Origin: CAZLFA01 sp964558665
GTDB lineage: Bacteria > Desulfobacterota > Syntrophia > Syntrophales > PHBD01
Assembly (NCBI GenBank): GCA_964558665.1
Contig: CAZLFA010000042.1
Span: forward strand, 1-36,169
Reading direction: 5' to 3'
Length of the DNA: 36,169 bases
The notes under the pieces are model-generated. The model did not search any database, had not been told where the DNA came from, and saw only the letters and a program-made list of their open reading frames with translations. Shown piece after piece: positions 8,253 to 16,943 of this stretch (positions are counted from its first letter, which is position 1; every line of letters starts with the position of its first letter). The translations under genes were made by a program, and so were the position numbers.

Positions 8253-9542
8253 CTATCCGTTACCGGTGTTTTCGGTTTTCGGCGTCTGCCTTACAACAAG
8301 CACTTCCCGGATGCTTTTAACATCTACATCTTCAATGATAAAGAGATAATTACCCACCTTCATCGACTCTTTTCTTCTGGGAATTCTCCTGAACCTGCTG
8401 AGCAGAAAACCAGCCAGAGTCTCGTAATCTCCTTCCGCAATGTCGATGACTATCACCTGCCTGAGTTTTTCCAGGCTTATGTGGGCATCAAACAGGTACC
8501 GGTCGTTTCCCATCTTTTTGTACAGTTTCCGTCTGCTTTCATATTCGTCATCTATCTCGCCGACTATCTCTTCCAGAATATCCTCTATGGTTACAATCCC
8601 TGTTACCCCTCCATATTCATCGACGATGACCGCCATCTGTTCGGCCTTTGCCTCCATTTCAATAAGCAATTCTTTGGCGGGCTTGGTGTTGGGTACGAAA
8701 AAGACAACGGGCTTCATCAGGGCTCCGATGTGCCCGTTGCCTGCATGAGTTTCCTCTTCTGTCTTTAATGCCTGCAGTAGATCGAAGTAATGAAGAATGC
8801 CTACGATGTTGAACATCTGGTTTTCATATACGGGGATGCGCAGATGCTTTTTTTCAGACGCAAATTGCGCGGCCTCCTGCAACGTTGCCGTTATGGGCAG
8901 AGCGCTGATCGCGGAAAGCGGCACCATGATTTCGTCGGCCGTCACGTCGGAAAAATCGAAGATGCGCTTCACCATGTCCTTTTCCTTGCGCTGAATGTCC
9001 GTATCTCCGGCGTCAGTTTTCAAAATGGAGCGGAGCCCGCCCCTTGTTATATAGGGGGAATATGTCAAATCCTCCTTGCCGGTGGAAAAAAGTACCGTGC
9101 TTCTTGATATCCTTGAGATGAGGAAAACTATCGGGTACATAACCCAGGAGGATATCCAGAGGAATCTTGAAATCCTGGGGACGAGCAAATCCGCATGCTG
9201 CTGAAAGAGACTTCTTGTTACAATCATAATCAGCAGGGTGGGAATCATTATTAACGCCGATATCCTTTCTCCCTGAACTGCTCCGAATGTGGATATGAGT
9301 ATGGCCGTTGCCAGGACCGTACTGGTGACAATGCACAGATTTGTGCCGGTGAGGGTTGTAGAGATGAACCATTCCGGCCTCTCCAGGAGCCTCAATGCCA
9401 GGCGCGCAGATGCCGATCCTCTTTTCGCTTTTTGTCTTATTTTATTTATGTCTGCGGACACGTAGGCAATTTCTCCTCCGGAGAAGAGGCCTTCCAGGCA
9501 CAGGCATACAGCTATCAGAATGATCTGCGTGATGTTATCCAT
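8253..9542 (-). CDS. CNNM/CorC-type membrane protein (hemolysin family), second copy
   Basis: A 429-aa inner-membrane protein of the HlyC/CorC family, linked in characterised relatives to magnesium or cobalt transport and resistance. Its parts are an N-terminal DUF21/CNNM membrane domain with several hydrophobic segments (about 1-180), a CBS pair (VTADEIMVPLSAISALP.. to VDEYGGVTGIVTIEDILEEIVGEI) and a C-terminal CorC_HlyC domain. The ATG at 9542 was chosen because it overlaps the stop of the first copy as ATGGATAA, a coupling overlap; a longer frame begins at 9563. It is similar in architecture to the preceding gene but clearly diverged in sequence. Confidence 0.92.
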   Translation of the reverse strand: MDNITQIILIAVCLCLEGLFSGGEIAYVSADINKIRQKAKRGSASARLALRLLERPEWFISTTLTGTNLCIVTSTVLATAILISTFGAVQGERISALIMIPTLLIMIVTRSLFQQHADLLVPRISRFLWISSWVMYPIVFLISRISRSTVLFSTGKEDLTYSPYITRGGLRSILKTDAGDTDIQRKEKDMVKRIFDFSDVTADEIMVPLSAISALPITATLQEAAQFASEKKHLRIPVYENQMFNIVGILHYFDLLQALKTEEETHAGNGHIGALMKPVVFFVPNTKPAKELLIEMEAKAEQMAVIVDEYGGVTGIVTIEDILEEIVGEIDDEYESRRKLYKKMGNDRYLFDAHISLEKLRQVIVIDIAEGDYETLAGFLLSRFRRIPRRKESMKVGNYLFIIEDVDVKSIREVLVVRQTPKTENTGNG

Positions 9543-10797
9543 GCATGTCCTTCTTAAAAACAATTATCTTCAGGATTCTGGCCTTGCCCATCTGCTCTAT
9601 CCTGAATTCGTAGTCCCCGTATAAAACCTTTTCACCTGTGGCAGGCAGTTTCCCGAAGAGGTGGAAGACGAAGCCGCCCACAGTATCGAACTCTTCAGTA
9701 ATTATGGGATCATCCAGAAGGTTGTTGAAGTCTTCCTGCGTCATTTTTCCCGACACAATCAGCGCCCCGTTTTCCATTGTCTGGTACATGTCTTCCTTTT
9801 GGACATATTCATCATAAAGATCCTCTACAAGGCTTTCGAGGATATCTCTGATGGTTACCATTCCTGATACTCCCCCATACTCATCGACAACTATGGCCAT
9901 TTTCAGTCTTCGCTCCTGAAGCTCCTGCAACAGGCTGCCGGCTGTCTTTTCCATGGGTACAAAGTAGGGTTTCCTCAATAAGGTATAGGCGCGCACCCAT
10001 TTGTTTCCCGTCAGCAGCCGGTCCAGAAGATCCTTGGCATGAAGTATGCCGATGATTTCATCCCTGTCGGTGCCGTACACCGGTATCATGGAGTGTTTTG
10101 CCTCGATGATTTCCTTTTCCATATCCTCGATGCTTTTGGATATGGGAAGACAGAACATGTCGACGCGCGGTATCATGATTTCGGAAACCGGTTTGTCTCC
10201 GAGTTCAAAAACACTGTGAATGAGATTTCTTTGCGACTCCTCCAGGGCTCCCTCCTGGTGCCCGGCATCAATGAGTGTCTTGAATTCTTCTTCTGTTACC
10301 GAAGCACGCTTGCTGCCGCGCTGCCCCGGCGCCAATCTCACAATTGCATCCGCAATTTTTTCAAGCAGCCAGACAACAGGTCTTTCTATTTTGGAGACGG
10401 CAGTTATGAAAAGAGCCACGGCCGATGACACCGGTATCGGATGCACGACGGCAAAGGTCTTGGGGATTGCTTCCCCGAAGATCAGCAGCAGGACGGTGGT
10501 AACAGCGATGGCTATCCACTTGCCGTCGATGCCGAAGTAATGAATGAAGAGCGACGCCGATATGACTGATATCCCTATATTTACTGCCTCGTTGCCTACT
10601 ATCAGGGAGATGAGAAGCCTTTGAGGATACAGGAGAAGTTTTCTTATATAGTGGAGGAAAGGGGTTTTATCTTCTCCCATTTTGTGGATGTGAAGCGGTG
10701 TCAGCGAAAACAGAGCCGCCTCAGAACAGGAAAGAATCCCTGATAGTAAAAACAGAAACAGGAGAAACAGTATTTTGTCCGTGATCTGATATTCCAT
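9535..10797 (-). CDS. CNNM/CorC-type membrane protein (hemolysin family), first copy
   Basis: A 420-aa inner-membrane protein with the same layout as its downstream neighbour: DUF21 transmembrane domain (LFLLFLFLLSGILSCSEAAL at the N-terminus), a CBS pair beginning near KPVSEIMIPRVDMF, the motif VDEYGGVSGMVTIRDILESL, and a C-terminal CorC_HlyC domain. Families of this type are tied to divalent cation handling. It begins the operon CNNM-CNNM-GlmU-like-dusB. Tandem CorC paralogues with overlapping ends suggest the two work as a pair, perhaps as a heterodimer, which is inference. Confidence 0.92.
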   Translation of the reverse strand: MEYQITDKILFLLFLFLLSGILSCSEAALFSLTPLHIHKMGEDKTPFLHYIRKLLLYPQRLLISLIVGNEAVNIGISVISASLFIHYFGIDGKWIAIAVTTVLLLIFGEAIPKTFAVVHPIPVSSAVALFITAVSKIERPVVWLLEKIADAIVRLAPGQRGSKRASVTEEEFKTLIDAGHQEGALEESQRNLIHSVFELGDKPVSEIMIPRVDMFCLPISKSIEDMEKEIIEAKHSMIPVYGTDRDEIIGILHAKDLLDRLLTGNKWVRAYTLLRKPYFVPMEKTAGSLLQELQERRLKMAIVVDEYGGVSGMVTIRDILESLVEDLYDEYVQKEDMYQTMENGALIVSGKMTQEDFNNLLDDPIITEEFDTVGGFVFHLFGKLPATGEKVLYGDYEFRIEQMGKARILKIIVFKKDMHG

Positions 10798-10817
10798 GAA
10801 ACCTCACTAATACAGTA

Positions 10818-10847
10818 AATTTATCAGATTAACTGTTAAAAAGACAA
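10818..10847 (-). promoter_or_regulatory. Possible promoter for the CNNM operon
   Basis: On the minus strand TTGTCT (10847-10842) and TAAATT (10823-10818) are 18 bases apart and lie about 20 bases before the first CNNM start codon. The match is moderate and the leader would be very short. Confidence 0.35.
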
Positions 10848-10905
10848 ATGTTATGTTTTGCCCCGGCGATGGATTTGTCTAACCTGATAAAAAAACATGG
10901 TTTAT

Positions 10906-10938
10906 CCGGAGGAAAAGATATATAAAGTCATCCTCCGG
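10906..10938. repeat. Inverted repeat CCGGAGGA/TCCTCCGG
   Basis: Perfect 8-base arms at 10906-10913 and 10931-10938 are separated by 17 AT-rich bases, in the intergenic region between the divergent CNNM and rhomboid genes. It ends about 40 bases before the rhomboid start. It could be an operator or a leader hairpin; the arms contain ribosome-site-like sequence. Confidence 0.45.
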
Positions 10939-10979
10939 TCAATAAAGCCAGTATCCTGTTAAATTAAAGGAACGAGAAG

Positions 10980-11525
10980 ATGCGTATCGAGTACAATGCC
11001 CCGGTCGTTCTGACCTTTTCGCTTGCCGCGATTCTGATCCACCTCATCAGCATATACATAATGCCTAAATTCACTGCCTATTATTTTGTGGTGAGGCCCG
11101 GTATGAATCCTTTCGATCCTTTGGACTATTTCCGACTGTTTTCGCATGTGCTGGGACATTCAAGCTGGCAGCATCTCTTTTCCAACCTCACTTTTGTGCT
11201 TCTTCTCGGACCGATACTGGAAGAGAAATACGGCAGCGGGAAGATACTTTTCATGATATTCATCACGGCATTGTCAACCGGCATTATTAATGTGATCTTT
11301 TTTCCGACAGGTCTTCTGGGGGCAAGCGGGGTGGTCTTTATGTTCATCATTCTTGCCTCAATTGTAGGAAGAAAGAACAATACCATTCCCCTGACCTTCC
11401 TTCTTGTGGCGGGCATTTTTATCGGTACGGAGATCATAAAGGCCTTCCAGGTCAACAATATCTCTCAAACAGCGCATATTGTCGGAGGGATATGCGGGGC
11501 TGCATTCGGGTTCAAGAACCGATAG
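10980..11525 (+). CDS. Rhomboid-family intramembrane serine protease
   Basis: A 181-aa polytopic membrane protease with the compact six-helix rhomboid core. The membrane motif HSSWQHLFSN matches the family HxxxxHxxxN signature. The catalytic Ser is Ser116 in GASGVV, and the partner His is His166 in AHIVGG. A purine-rich ribosome site (AAAGGAACGAGAAG) precedes the ATG. The protein stops 15 bases before a large hybrid histidine kinase, so the two are probably cotranscribed. Rhomboids can activate or shed membrane signalling proteins, but any link with the kinase is only suggested by position. Confidence 0.9.
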   Translation: MRIEYNAPVVLTFSLAAILIHLISIYIMPKFTAYYFVVRPGMNPFDPLDYFRLFSHVLGHSSWQHLFSNLTFVLLLGPILEEKYGSGKILFMIFITALSTGIINVIFFPTGLLGASGVVFMFIILASIVGRKNNTIPLTFLLVAGIFIGTEIIKAFQVNNISQTAHIVGGICGAAFGFKNR

Positions 11526-11540
11526 AAGGAGTAAGACAAA

Positions 11541-14500
11541 ATGAGAAGAAGATACCTGGTTCTGCTGGTTATTTTTCTGATCTTTCTTGCCGTGGCTCTC
11601 TTCATGTTTTTTTACAGCGACGCAAAAGACAGGGCCATCAAGCAACTGAATGAGACGCAGACACTGCATGCCCGTCAGGCCGTTCAGAGCATTGAATCCT
11701 TCTTCAAGAACTGGACAAATATCCTGGTTTCTTTTTCGAGGATGGACGACATCCGCCTTCTAAACGCAGACGGCAGGAGATACATGGAGCTGTTCTACGG
11801 AACGCACAGGGAAGAATTGCGGGCTATCAGTAGAATCAGCGCACAAGGCAAGATACTCTATACTGTTCCCTTCGTGCCGGAGGTAATCGGCAGCGACATC
11901 TCCGGTCAACCGCACATACAGGAAATAAAGAACAGCCTGAAACCTGTTGTCAGTGAAGTGTTCCAGGCTGTTCAGGGTTATGATGCGATTGCCATAAACG
12001 TACCTGTCTTCAAAGGCAAGGCATACGACGGCACAATCGCCGTGACAATCAACTTTCGTAATATCGCTAAAAGATATCTTCAAACTATAAAAATCGGAGA
12101 GTCCGGCTATGCATGGATGATAAGCCGCGGCGGAACCGAATTGTACTGTCCCGTTCCCGGGCATACGGGAAGATCTGTTTTTGAAAACTGCCGGGAATTT
12201 CCCACGATACTGGAAATGGCAAACAGAATGATGAGGGGGGAGACGGGTATAACGACCTATGTTTATGACATGATCGGAGAACAAAGAAAGGAGAGCGTTA
12301 AGAAGCTCGCTGTTTTTATGCCTGTAAAAATCGGGAACACTTTTTGGTCAGTCGTTGTGGCAACATCTGAAGAAGAAGTGCTTTCGTCTCTGTCAGGATT
12401 AAAAAACAGATTGATTCTGGTGGTTGCATTGATGTTTTTGGGGGGAGGGCTGTTAACCTATGTTGGTTTTCAGGCCTGGTTCATCGTGCGGGAAGAAAAA
12501 ACCCGCAGGAAAAACGAGGATGAATTGAGGGAGTCCCGGCGCCGCCTGGCGGACATCATCGATTTTCTTCCGGATGCAACCCTTGTCATCGATAGAGAGG
12601 GCAAAGTGGTTGCCTGGAACAGGGCAATTGAAGAAATGACGGGAGTAAAAGCTCAGGATGTGCTGGGCAAGGGTGATTACGAGTACGGCCTCCCGTTTTA
12701 CGGAGAAAGAAGGCCGATACTTATTGATCTTGTATTTCTGCCGCATGACGAGATCAAAAATAAATATGTCAATCTGGAGTGGAAAGGTTCCACCCTGGTA
12801 GGAATTGCCGACATAAAAGAATTGAAGGGAAGGGCAGGTGTCATCCTGCATGGAACGGCAAGCATTTTGAAGGATTCCGCGGGTAACGTTGTCGGCGCCA
12901 TCGAATCCATCAGAGACATAACGGATCGCGTTCGCGCTGAGGAGGCGGTAAAGGAGTCTCAGCGGCGCCTGGCGGACATCATCGATTTTCTTCCGGATGC
13001 AACCCTTGTCGTAAACAGGGAAGGCAGCGTTGTCGCCTGGAACAGGGCGATTGAGATGATGACCGGTGTGCCGGCAGACGAGATGCTGGGCAAGGGCGAC
13101 TACGAATATGCAATACCTTTTTACGGTGACCGCAGGCCGATTCTTATTGATCTTGCCCTTCATCCCGATCAGGCGGTGGAGAAAGAGTATACAAGCATAC
13201 AGCGCATGGGAGATACATTGTTCGGGGAAGCGTTCACGCCCAGCCTCTCTCCGGGTGATACGCATCTTTCTGCCACTGCTTCCGTGCTCCGGAACGCAAA
13301 GGGGGAGATAATAGCCGCCATTGAGTGTATCAGGGATGATACAGAGCAGAAACAGTTGAAAGACAACCTGGTGGCATCTGAGAAAAAATACCGGGATCTG
13401 GTGGACAACGCGCTCGTGGGGGTTTATCAGACCGGACTGGACGGTAATATATACTTTGCCAATCAGGAATTTGCCAAGATGTTCGGCTATGAATCACCCG
13501 AGGAGCTCATGAAGCATAGTGTTGTAAGTTTGTACAAGGATAATCAGGCAAGAGAGCTTTTTATTGAAGAGCTTATGCAGAGAAAAACAATAAAGAGTTA
13601 TGAACTGGAGCTTTTTACAAGGGAGGGGAAAACCAGGCACGTCCTGCTGAGCGGAGTCCTTGAGAATGACAGACTTTCAGGAACTTTAATGGATATTACC
13701 GAATGGAGAAAAGCGGAGATGGAGCGGCGGAGACTTGAGGAGCGTCTGAACAATGCCGAGAAGATGGAGGCGCTGGGAACGCTGGCAGGAGGGGTTGCTC
13801 ATGATCTGAACAATGTTCTGGGGATTCTTGTCGGCTACTCGGAATTGCTCCTTGAGGAAATAGAGCCGTCGAGCCCTATAAGAGCCCATGTGAAAAAAAT
13901 AATGGAAGGCGGCGAACGGGCAGCGGCCATTGTAACTGATATGCTTACAATTGCCAGAAGGGGGATTCACGCCGGAAAAGTCATCAACCTGAATGATGTT
14001 ATAGTGAGTTACCGGAAATCGCCGGAGTTCGCCAGACTCAGTTCTTTTCACCCCGACGTTCATATTGAGAGCAGTCTGGACCCGGACCTCCTCAATATCA
14101 TGGGGTCGCCGATACACATGACGAAAACCCTGATGAACCTCATGTCTAATGCGGCAGAGGCCATGCCGAAAGGTGGAACAATAACCATCGAGACCAAAAA
14201 CAGGTATCTGGACAGACCGGTAAGCGGATACGACGATGTGAAGGACGGGGATTATGTGGTTTTGTCCGTGTCTGATACCGGTGAGGGCATCAAACCTGAG
14301 GACTTAAAACGCATCTTTGAACCTTTCTATACAAAGAAGGTAATGGGAAGAAGCGGCACCGGACTGGGGCTGTCCGTCGTCTGGGGAACGGTAAAAGATC
14401 ACAACGGCTACATAGATGTCAGGAGTGAAGAAGGTAAGGGAACCGCCTTCAGCCTCTATTTCCCAATAACAAGGGAAGATGTGTCCGCTGAAGATGTGCC

Positions 14501-14894
14501 TGTATCACAGAAGGAATACATGGGTAAGGGAGAGTCGATAATAGTTGTGGATGATGTCGGGGGGCAGCGTGATCTGGCTGTCCATATGCTGTCCAGGCTG
14601 AATTACAGAGTGATTGCTTTCCCCAGTGGCGAAAAAGCAGTTGATTACCTGAAGAATAACAGGGCCGATCTTGTCGTGCTGGACATGATCATGGATCCCG
14701 GTATGGATGGCCTGGATACATACCGGGAAATACTCAAGATACATCCCCGGCAGAAGGCGATCATCGTGAGCGGCTTTTCAGAAACGGAGCGGGTCCTGGA
14801 AGCAGAGGTGCTGGGTGCGGGCGCATACGTAAAGAAACCTTATGTGCAGGAAAGGCTGGGGTTGGCGGTGAGGAAGGAGCTGGACAAATCCTGA
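11541..14894 (+). CDS. Hybrid sensor histidine kinase (Cache, three PAS, kinase, receiver)
   Basis: A 1117-aa inner-membrane hybrid kinase. An N-terminal membrane helix (about 5-25) and a second near 285-310 flank a periplasmic Cache-type sensor domain. Three PAS domains follow at about 330-455, 470-600 and 615-720. The dimerisation region carries the phosphorylatable His754 in GGVAHDLNN, and the ATP-binding domain shows NLMSNAAEAMPKGG, DTGEGI and GTGLGLSVV. A C-terminal receiver has VVDD and the phosphoacceptor Asp1048. PAS1 and PAS2 are tandem duplicates that still share 45 identical bases. No separate response regulator is adjacent. The ligand is unknown; Cache domains commonly bind small carboxylates or amino acids. 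Confidence 0.95.
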   Translation: MRRRYLVLLVIFLIFLAVALFMFFYSDAKDRAIKQLNETQTLHARQAVQSIESFFKNWTNILVSFSRMDDIRLLNADGRRYMELFYGTHREELRAISRISAQGKILYTVPFVPEVIGSDISGQPHIQEIKNSLKPVVSEVFQAVQGYDAIAINVPVFKGKAYDGTIAVTINFRNIAKRYLQTIKIGESGYAWMISRGGTELYCPVPGHTGRSVFENCREFPTILEMANRMMRGETGITTYVYDMIGEQRKESVKKLAVFMPVKIGNTFWSVVVATSEEEVLSSLSGLKNRLILVVALMFLGGGLLTYVGFQAWFIVREEKTRRKNEDELRESRRRLADIIDFLPDATLVIDREGKVVAWNRAIEEMTGVKAQDVLGKGDYEYGLPFYGERRPILIDLVFLPHDEIKNKYVNLEWKGSTLVGIADIKELKGRAGVILHGTASILKDSAGNVVGAIESIRDITDRVRAEEAVKESQRRLADIIDFLPDATLVVNREGSVVAWNRAIEMMTGVPADEMLGKGDYEYAIPFYGDRRPILIDLALHPDQAVEKEYTSIQRMGDTLFGEAFTPSLSPGDTHLSATASVLRNAKGEIIAAIECIRDDTEQKQLKDNLVASEKKYRDLVDNALVGVYQTGLDGNIYFANQEFAKMFGYESPEELMKHSVVSLYKDNQARELFIEELMQRKTIKSYELELFTREGKTRHVLLSGVLENDRLSGTLMDITEWRKAEMERRRLEERLNNAEKMEALGTLAGGVAHDLNNVLGILVGYSELLLEEIEPSSPIRAHVKKIMEGGERAAAIVTDMLTIARRGIHAGKVINLNDVIVSYRKSPEFARLSSFHPDVHIESSLDPDLLNIMGSPIHMTKTLMNLMSNAAEAMPKGGTITIETKNRYLDRPVSGYDDVKDGDYVVLSVSDTGEGIKPEDLKRIFEPFYTKKVMGRSGTGLGLSVVWGTVKDHNGYIDVRSEEGKGTAFSLYFPITREDVSAEDVPVSQKEYMGKGESIIVVDDVGGQRDLAVHMLSRLNYRVIAFPSGEKAVDYLKNNRADLVVLDMIMDPGMDGLDTYREILKIHPRQKAIIVSGFSETERVLEAEVLGAGAYVKKPYVQERLGLAVRKELDKS
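12543..13010 (+). repeat. Tandem PAS-coding duplication inside the hybrid kinase gene
   Basis: An identical 45-base stretch occurs at 12543-12587 and 12966-13010, an offset of 423 bases or exactly 141 codons. It encodes RLADIIDFLPDATLV in both copies. Protein similarity continues through the rest of each PAS unit (AWNRAIE, MTGV, LGKGDYEY, PILIDL). This points to an in-frame duplication of one PAS module, either recent or kept similar by recombination. Confidence 0.9.
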
Positions 14895-14899
14895 TGATA

Positions 14900-15343
14900 T
14901 CAGGCGTTGCCCATAGGTTCCAGTGATGCCAGTTTTTTAATCAGCTCCTGATATGAACCGGCGCTGTTCAGGAATATCCTGTTTTTCAGCATCTCTGTCA
15001 TAAAGAGCAATTTCGTTATGACAAGACCTCTGAGCAGATACTCAATGGCATACTGCTGATCCGGATCCAGAACCTTTATATCCAATTCGGAAATTACGGA
15101 ATTGATAACGGGCAGCACTTTCTGGTTGATGGCAGATTGGATTTCGGTCAGCCCTTCTTCTCTTCCGGCTCCCCAGACAGCGTAGACCACGAAAGACGGC
15201 TCCTCTTTGATGAGGCTGTCCTTGTGCTCCAGCATCACCTCATCGCAGACGCGGTCAATCAGAGGGTTGATTGTCTTGCAAATACCATTTATCGCCTGCT
15301 CTTTGCTTTTCCTGCCGAAAAACAATTTCTTCAATAGATTCAT
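14900..15343 (-). CDS. Conserved-looking hypothetical protein
   Basis: A 147-aa protein that I do not recognise. It has no signal peptide or clear membrane helix and looks like an all-helical cytoplasmic protein, starting with a basic stretch (LLKKLFFGRKSKEQ). A strong ribosome site (GGAAGGAAG) stands the usual distance before the ATG, which supports it as a real gene. It ends 5 bases from the convergent hybrid kinase gene and starts 78 bases after yraN, so it may be the last gene of the translation block or have its own promoter. Function unknown. Confidence 0.75.
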   Translation of the reverse strand: MNLLKKLFFGRKSKEQAINGICKTINPLIDRVCDEVMLEHKDSLIKEEPSFVVYAVWGAGREEGLTEIQSAINQKVLPVINSVISELDIKVLDPDQQYAIEYLLRGLVITKLLFMTEMLKNRIFLNSAGSYQELIKKLASLEPMGNA

Positions 15344-15421
15344 GGCGGCTTCCTTCCGGAATCAAGACATTATGCCGAACTAATTTCCGTGAATGAAACT
15401 ATCCGTCTCCGAATTGACAAA

Positions 15422-15790
15422 TCAATATCCGGGATGCAAGTCGAAGGCGTCCCTGATCAACTCTACAAAAGGCGCTCCGGAATCAATATAGACAGCGACG
15501 ATGTCAAAACGGGCATTGACGTCGGATAAATTTTTTTCGTGCAGATAGAACATGGCGATCATGGATATTTTCTTCTGCTTTTTGGTTCCCACGGCCTCCT
15601 GGGGCATGCCGAATTTGCAGGAGCGGCGGCTCTTCACTTCGACAAAGACAAGGATATTGCCGTCCTTTGCGATTATGTCTATCTCGCCAAGGTAACAGCG
15701 GTAGTTGCGCTCGATAATAATGTACCCTTCATTCCTTAAATAATCCAGCGCTATGTTTTCACCCCGCAGGCCTGTTTTTATGTGATCCAT
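15422..15790 (-). CDS. yraN: YraN/UPF0102 family endonuclease-like protein
   Basis: A 122-aa member of the UPF0102 family, which has a PD-(D/E)XK nuclease-type fold. The hallmark residues are present: the N-terminal Glu in GLRGENIALDYLRNEGY, then GEIDIIAKDG and FVEVKSRRS carrying the expected acidic and Lys positions. The ATG at 15790 overlaps the rnhB stop as TGATG. Next to rnhB is a frequent location for this family. Its cellular role is not well established; a Holliday-junction or DNA-repair role has been proposed for relatives. Confidence 0.92.
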   Translation of the reverse strand: MDHIKTGLRGENIALDYLRNEGYIIIERNYRCYLGEIDIIAKDGNILVFVEVKSRRSCKFGMPQEAVGTKKQKKISMIAMFYLHEKNLSDVNARFDIVAVYIDSGAPFVELIRDAFDLHPGY

Positions 15791-16419
15791 CAATCAAAGT
15801 CGAACTCTATGTTTTCCTGGATATCTCTGTTTTCCTTGACGCGAAATGACATTCTGTGAATCTTGCATATCCCGTACTTGTGAATTGCTTCACGGTGCTC
15901 CTCTGTCCCGTATCCTTTGTTCTTCAAAAAGTTGTACTGAGGATACTGACGGTGATAAATCTCCATGATTTTGTCCCTGGAGACTTTGGCGATGATGGAT
16001 GCCGCTGCAATGGAGACGCTTAGTGAATCGCCGCTGATAATTGTTTCCTGGTGCATTACTATAGGGACTTTGTTTTTGCCGTCAACAAGCAGATAGTCAG
16101 GCGGCGGAAAGAGTTCGGAAACGGCCTCCTTCATGGCAAGCAGTGTGGCCTGAAGAATATTGATGCGGTCGATGGCTGATGCTTCGACAACGCCAAGGCC
16201 GACGGCGACAGCATCTTTTTTGATAATGATGTAAAGCTCTTCTCTTCTTTGTTCAGTCAGCTTTTTTGAGTCGTTAATATATTCATTGCGATAACCGGAA
16301 GGCAGGATGACAGCCGCAGCGACGACCGGACCGGCCAGCGGTCCTCTTCCCGCCTCGTCGATACCGGCGATAGTTTTGTATCCTCGTTTTAAGGCGTTCT
16401 GCTCGTAACGGGTCATCAT
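15790..16419 (-). CDS. rnhB: Ribonuclease HII
   Basis: Removes ribonucleotides embedded in DNA and RNA from RNA-DNA hybrids. The 209-aa protein shows the family signature IAGIDEAGRGPLAGPVVAAA with the catalytic Asp21 and Glu22. Further acidic residues sit in YLLVDG and in AASIIAKVSRDKIM. A C-terminal helical tail follows KYGICKIHRMSF. It starts with ATGATG at 16419 and is separated from rplS by 176 bases containing two perfect hairpins, so it may be expressed partly independently of the ribosomal genes. Confidence 0.97.
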   Translation of the reverse strand: MMTRYEQNALKRGYKTIAGIDEAGRGPLAGPVVAAAVILPSGYRNEYINDSKKLTEQRREELYIIIKKDAVAVGLGVVEASAIDRINILQATLLAMKEAVSELFPPPDYLLVDGKNKVPIVMHQETIISGDSLSVSIAAASIIAKVSRDKIMEIYHRQYPQYNFLKNKGYGTEEHREAIHKYGICKIHRMSFRVKENRDIQENIEFDFD

Positions 16420-16458
16420 ATGCAGCGGCCTTGGATGGAAAAGCAGATTGTTGACCTG

Positions 16459-16479
16459 GGCAGCCTTGAGAAGGCTGCC
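16459..16479. repeat. Perfect 9-bp hairpin between rplS and rnhB
   Basis: GGCAGCCTT (16459-16467) pairs perfectly with AAGGCTGCC (16471-16479) across a GAG loop. On the plus strand a short TTTC follows; on the minus strand, the direction of the neighbouring genes, no U-run follows. It may be a transcript-stabilising hairpin or a weak plus-strand terminator. Confidence 0.55.
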
Positions 16480-16548
16480 TTTCGGGTATCAGTGTTTCTG
16501 TGGCAGGCCTTTGAAGCTTTTGGGAACAAGCCTGATATAAATGAGACA

Positions 16549-16570
16549 GGGCAAACGAAAACGTTTGCCC
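16549..16570 (-). terminator. Hairpin downstream of rplS
   Basis: GGGCAAACG and CGTTTGCCC form a perfect 9-bp stem around a four-base loop, 26 bases after the rplS stop. The bases after it on the minus strand are only moderately U-rich (TGTCTCATTT), so termination is probably partial and rnhB could receive readthrough. Confidence 0.65.
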
Positions 16571-16595
16571 CTTCTTACCGGTGAATCCGCTTATT

Positions 16596-16943
16596 TTATG
16601 ACTTGCCTTCTTCCTTGATGCGCGCCTTTTTCCCTCTCAGTCCCCTGAGATAGTAGAGCCGTGATCTTCTTACCCTGCCGCGGGTAACCACCTCGATGCG
16701 GTCTATGACCGGCGAATGGAGAGGGAATGTCCTTTCCACGCCTATTCCGTAAGAAACTTTTCTCACGGTGAAACTGCTGCGGTTGCTGCCTTGTCTCTTG
16801 CGTATAACTACGCCTTCAAATGCCTGAATTCTCTGCTTCTGTCCTTCGATGATCCTCACGAACACCTTAATGGTGTCGCCCGATTTGAAGGGCGGAATGT
16901 CGAATCTCATTTGCTCTCTTTCCAATGTTTCGATGATATTCAT
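16596..16943 (-). CDS. rplS: 50S ribosomal protein L19
   Basis: A 115-aa ribosomal protein at the 30S-50S interface. It matches L19 along its whole length: the N-terminal helix MNIIETLEREQMR, the SGDTIKVFVRIIEGQKQRIQ strand region, FEGVVIRKRQG, FTVRKVSYGIGVERTFPLHS and the basic C-terminus RRSRLYYLRGLRGKKARIKE. A strong AGGAGG ribosome site precedes the ATG. It lies in the usual rpsP-rimM-trmD-rplS cluster, but after an extra SPOUT methyltransferase and a 153-base structured leader. Confidence 0.98.
   Translation of the reverse strand: MNIIETLEREQMRFDIPPFKSGDTIKVFVRIIEGQKQRIQAFEGVVIRKRQGSNRSSFTVRKVSYGIGVERTFPLHSPVIDRIEVVTRGRVRRSRLYYLRGLRGKKARIKEEGKS

Noticed and set aside
12453..13265. A 270-codon minus-strand frame inside the hybrid kinase gene
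   Set aside because: It exists because the duplicated PAS code also leaves the reverse frame open; the plus-strand kinase is full length and well supported.
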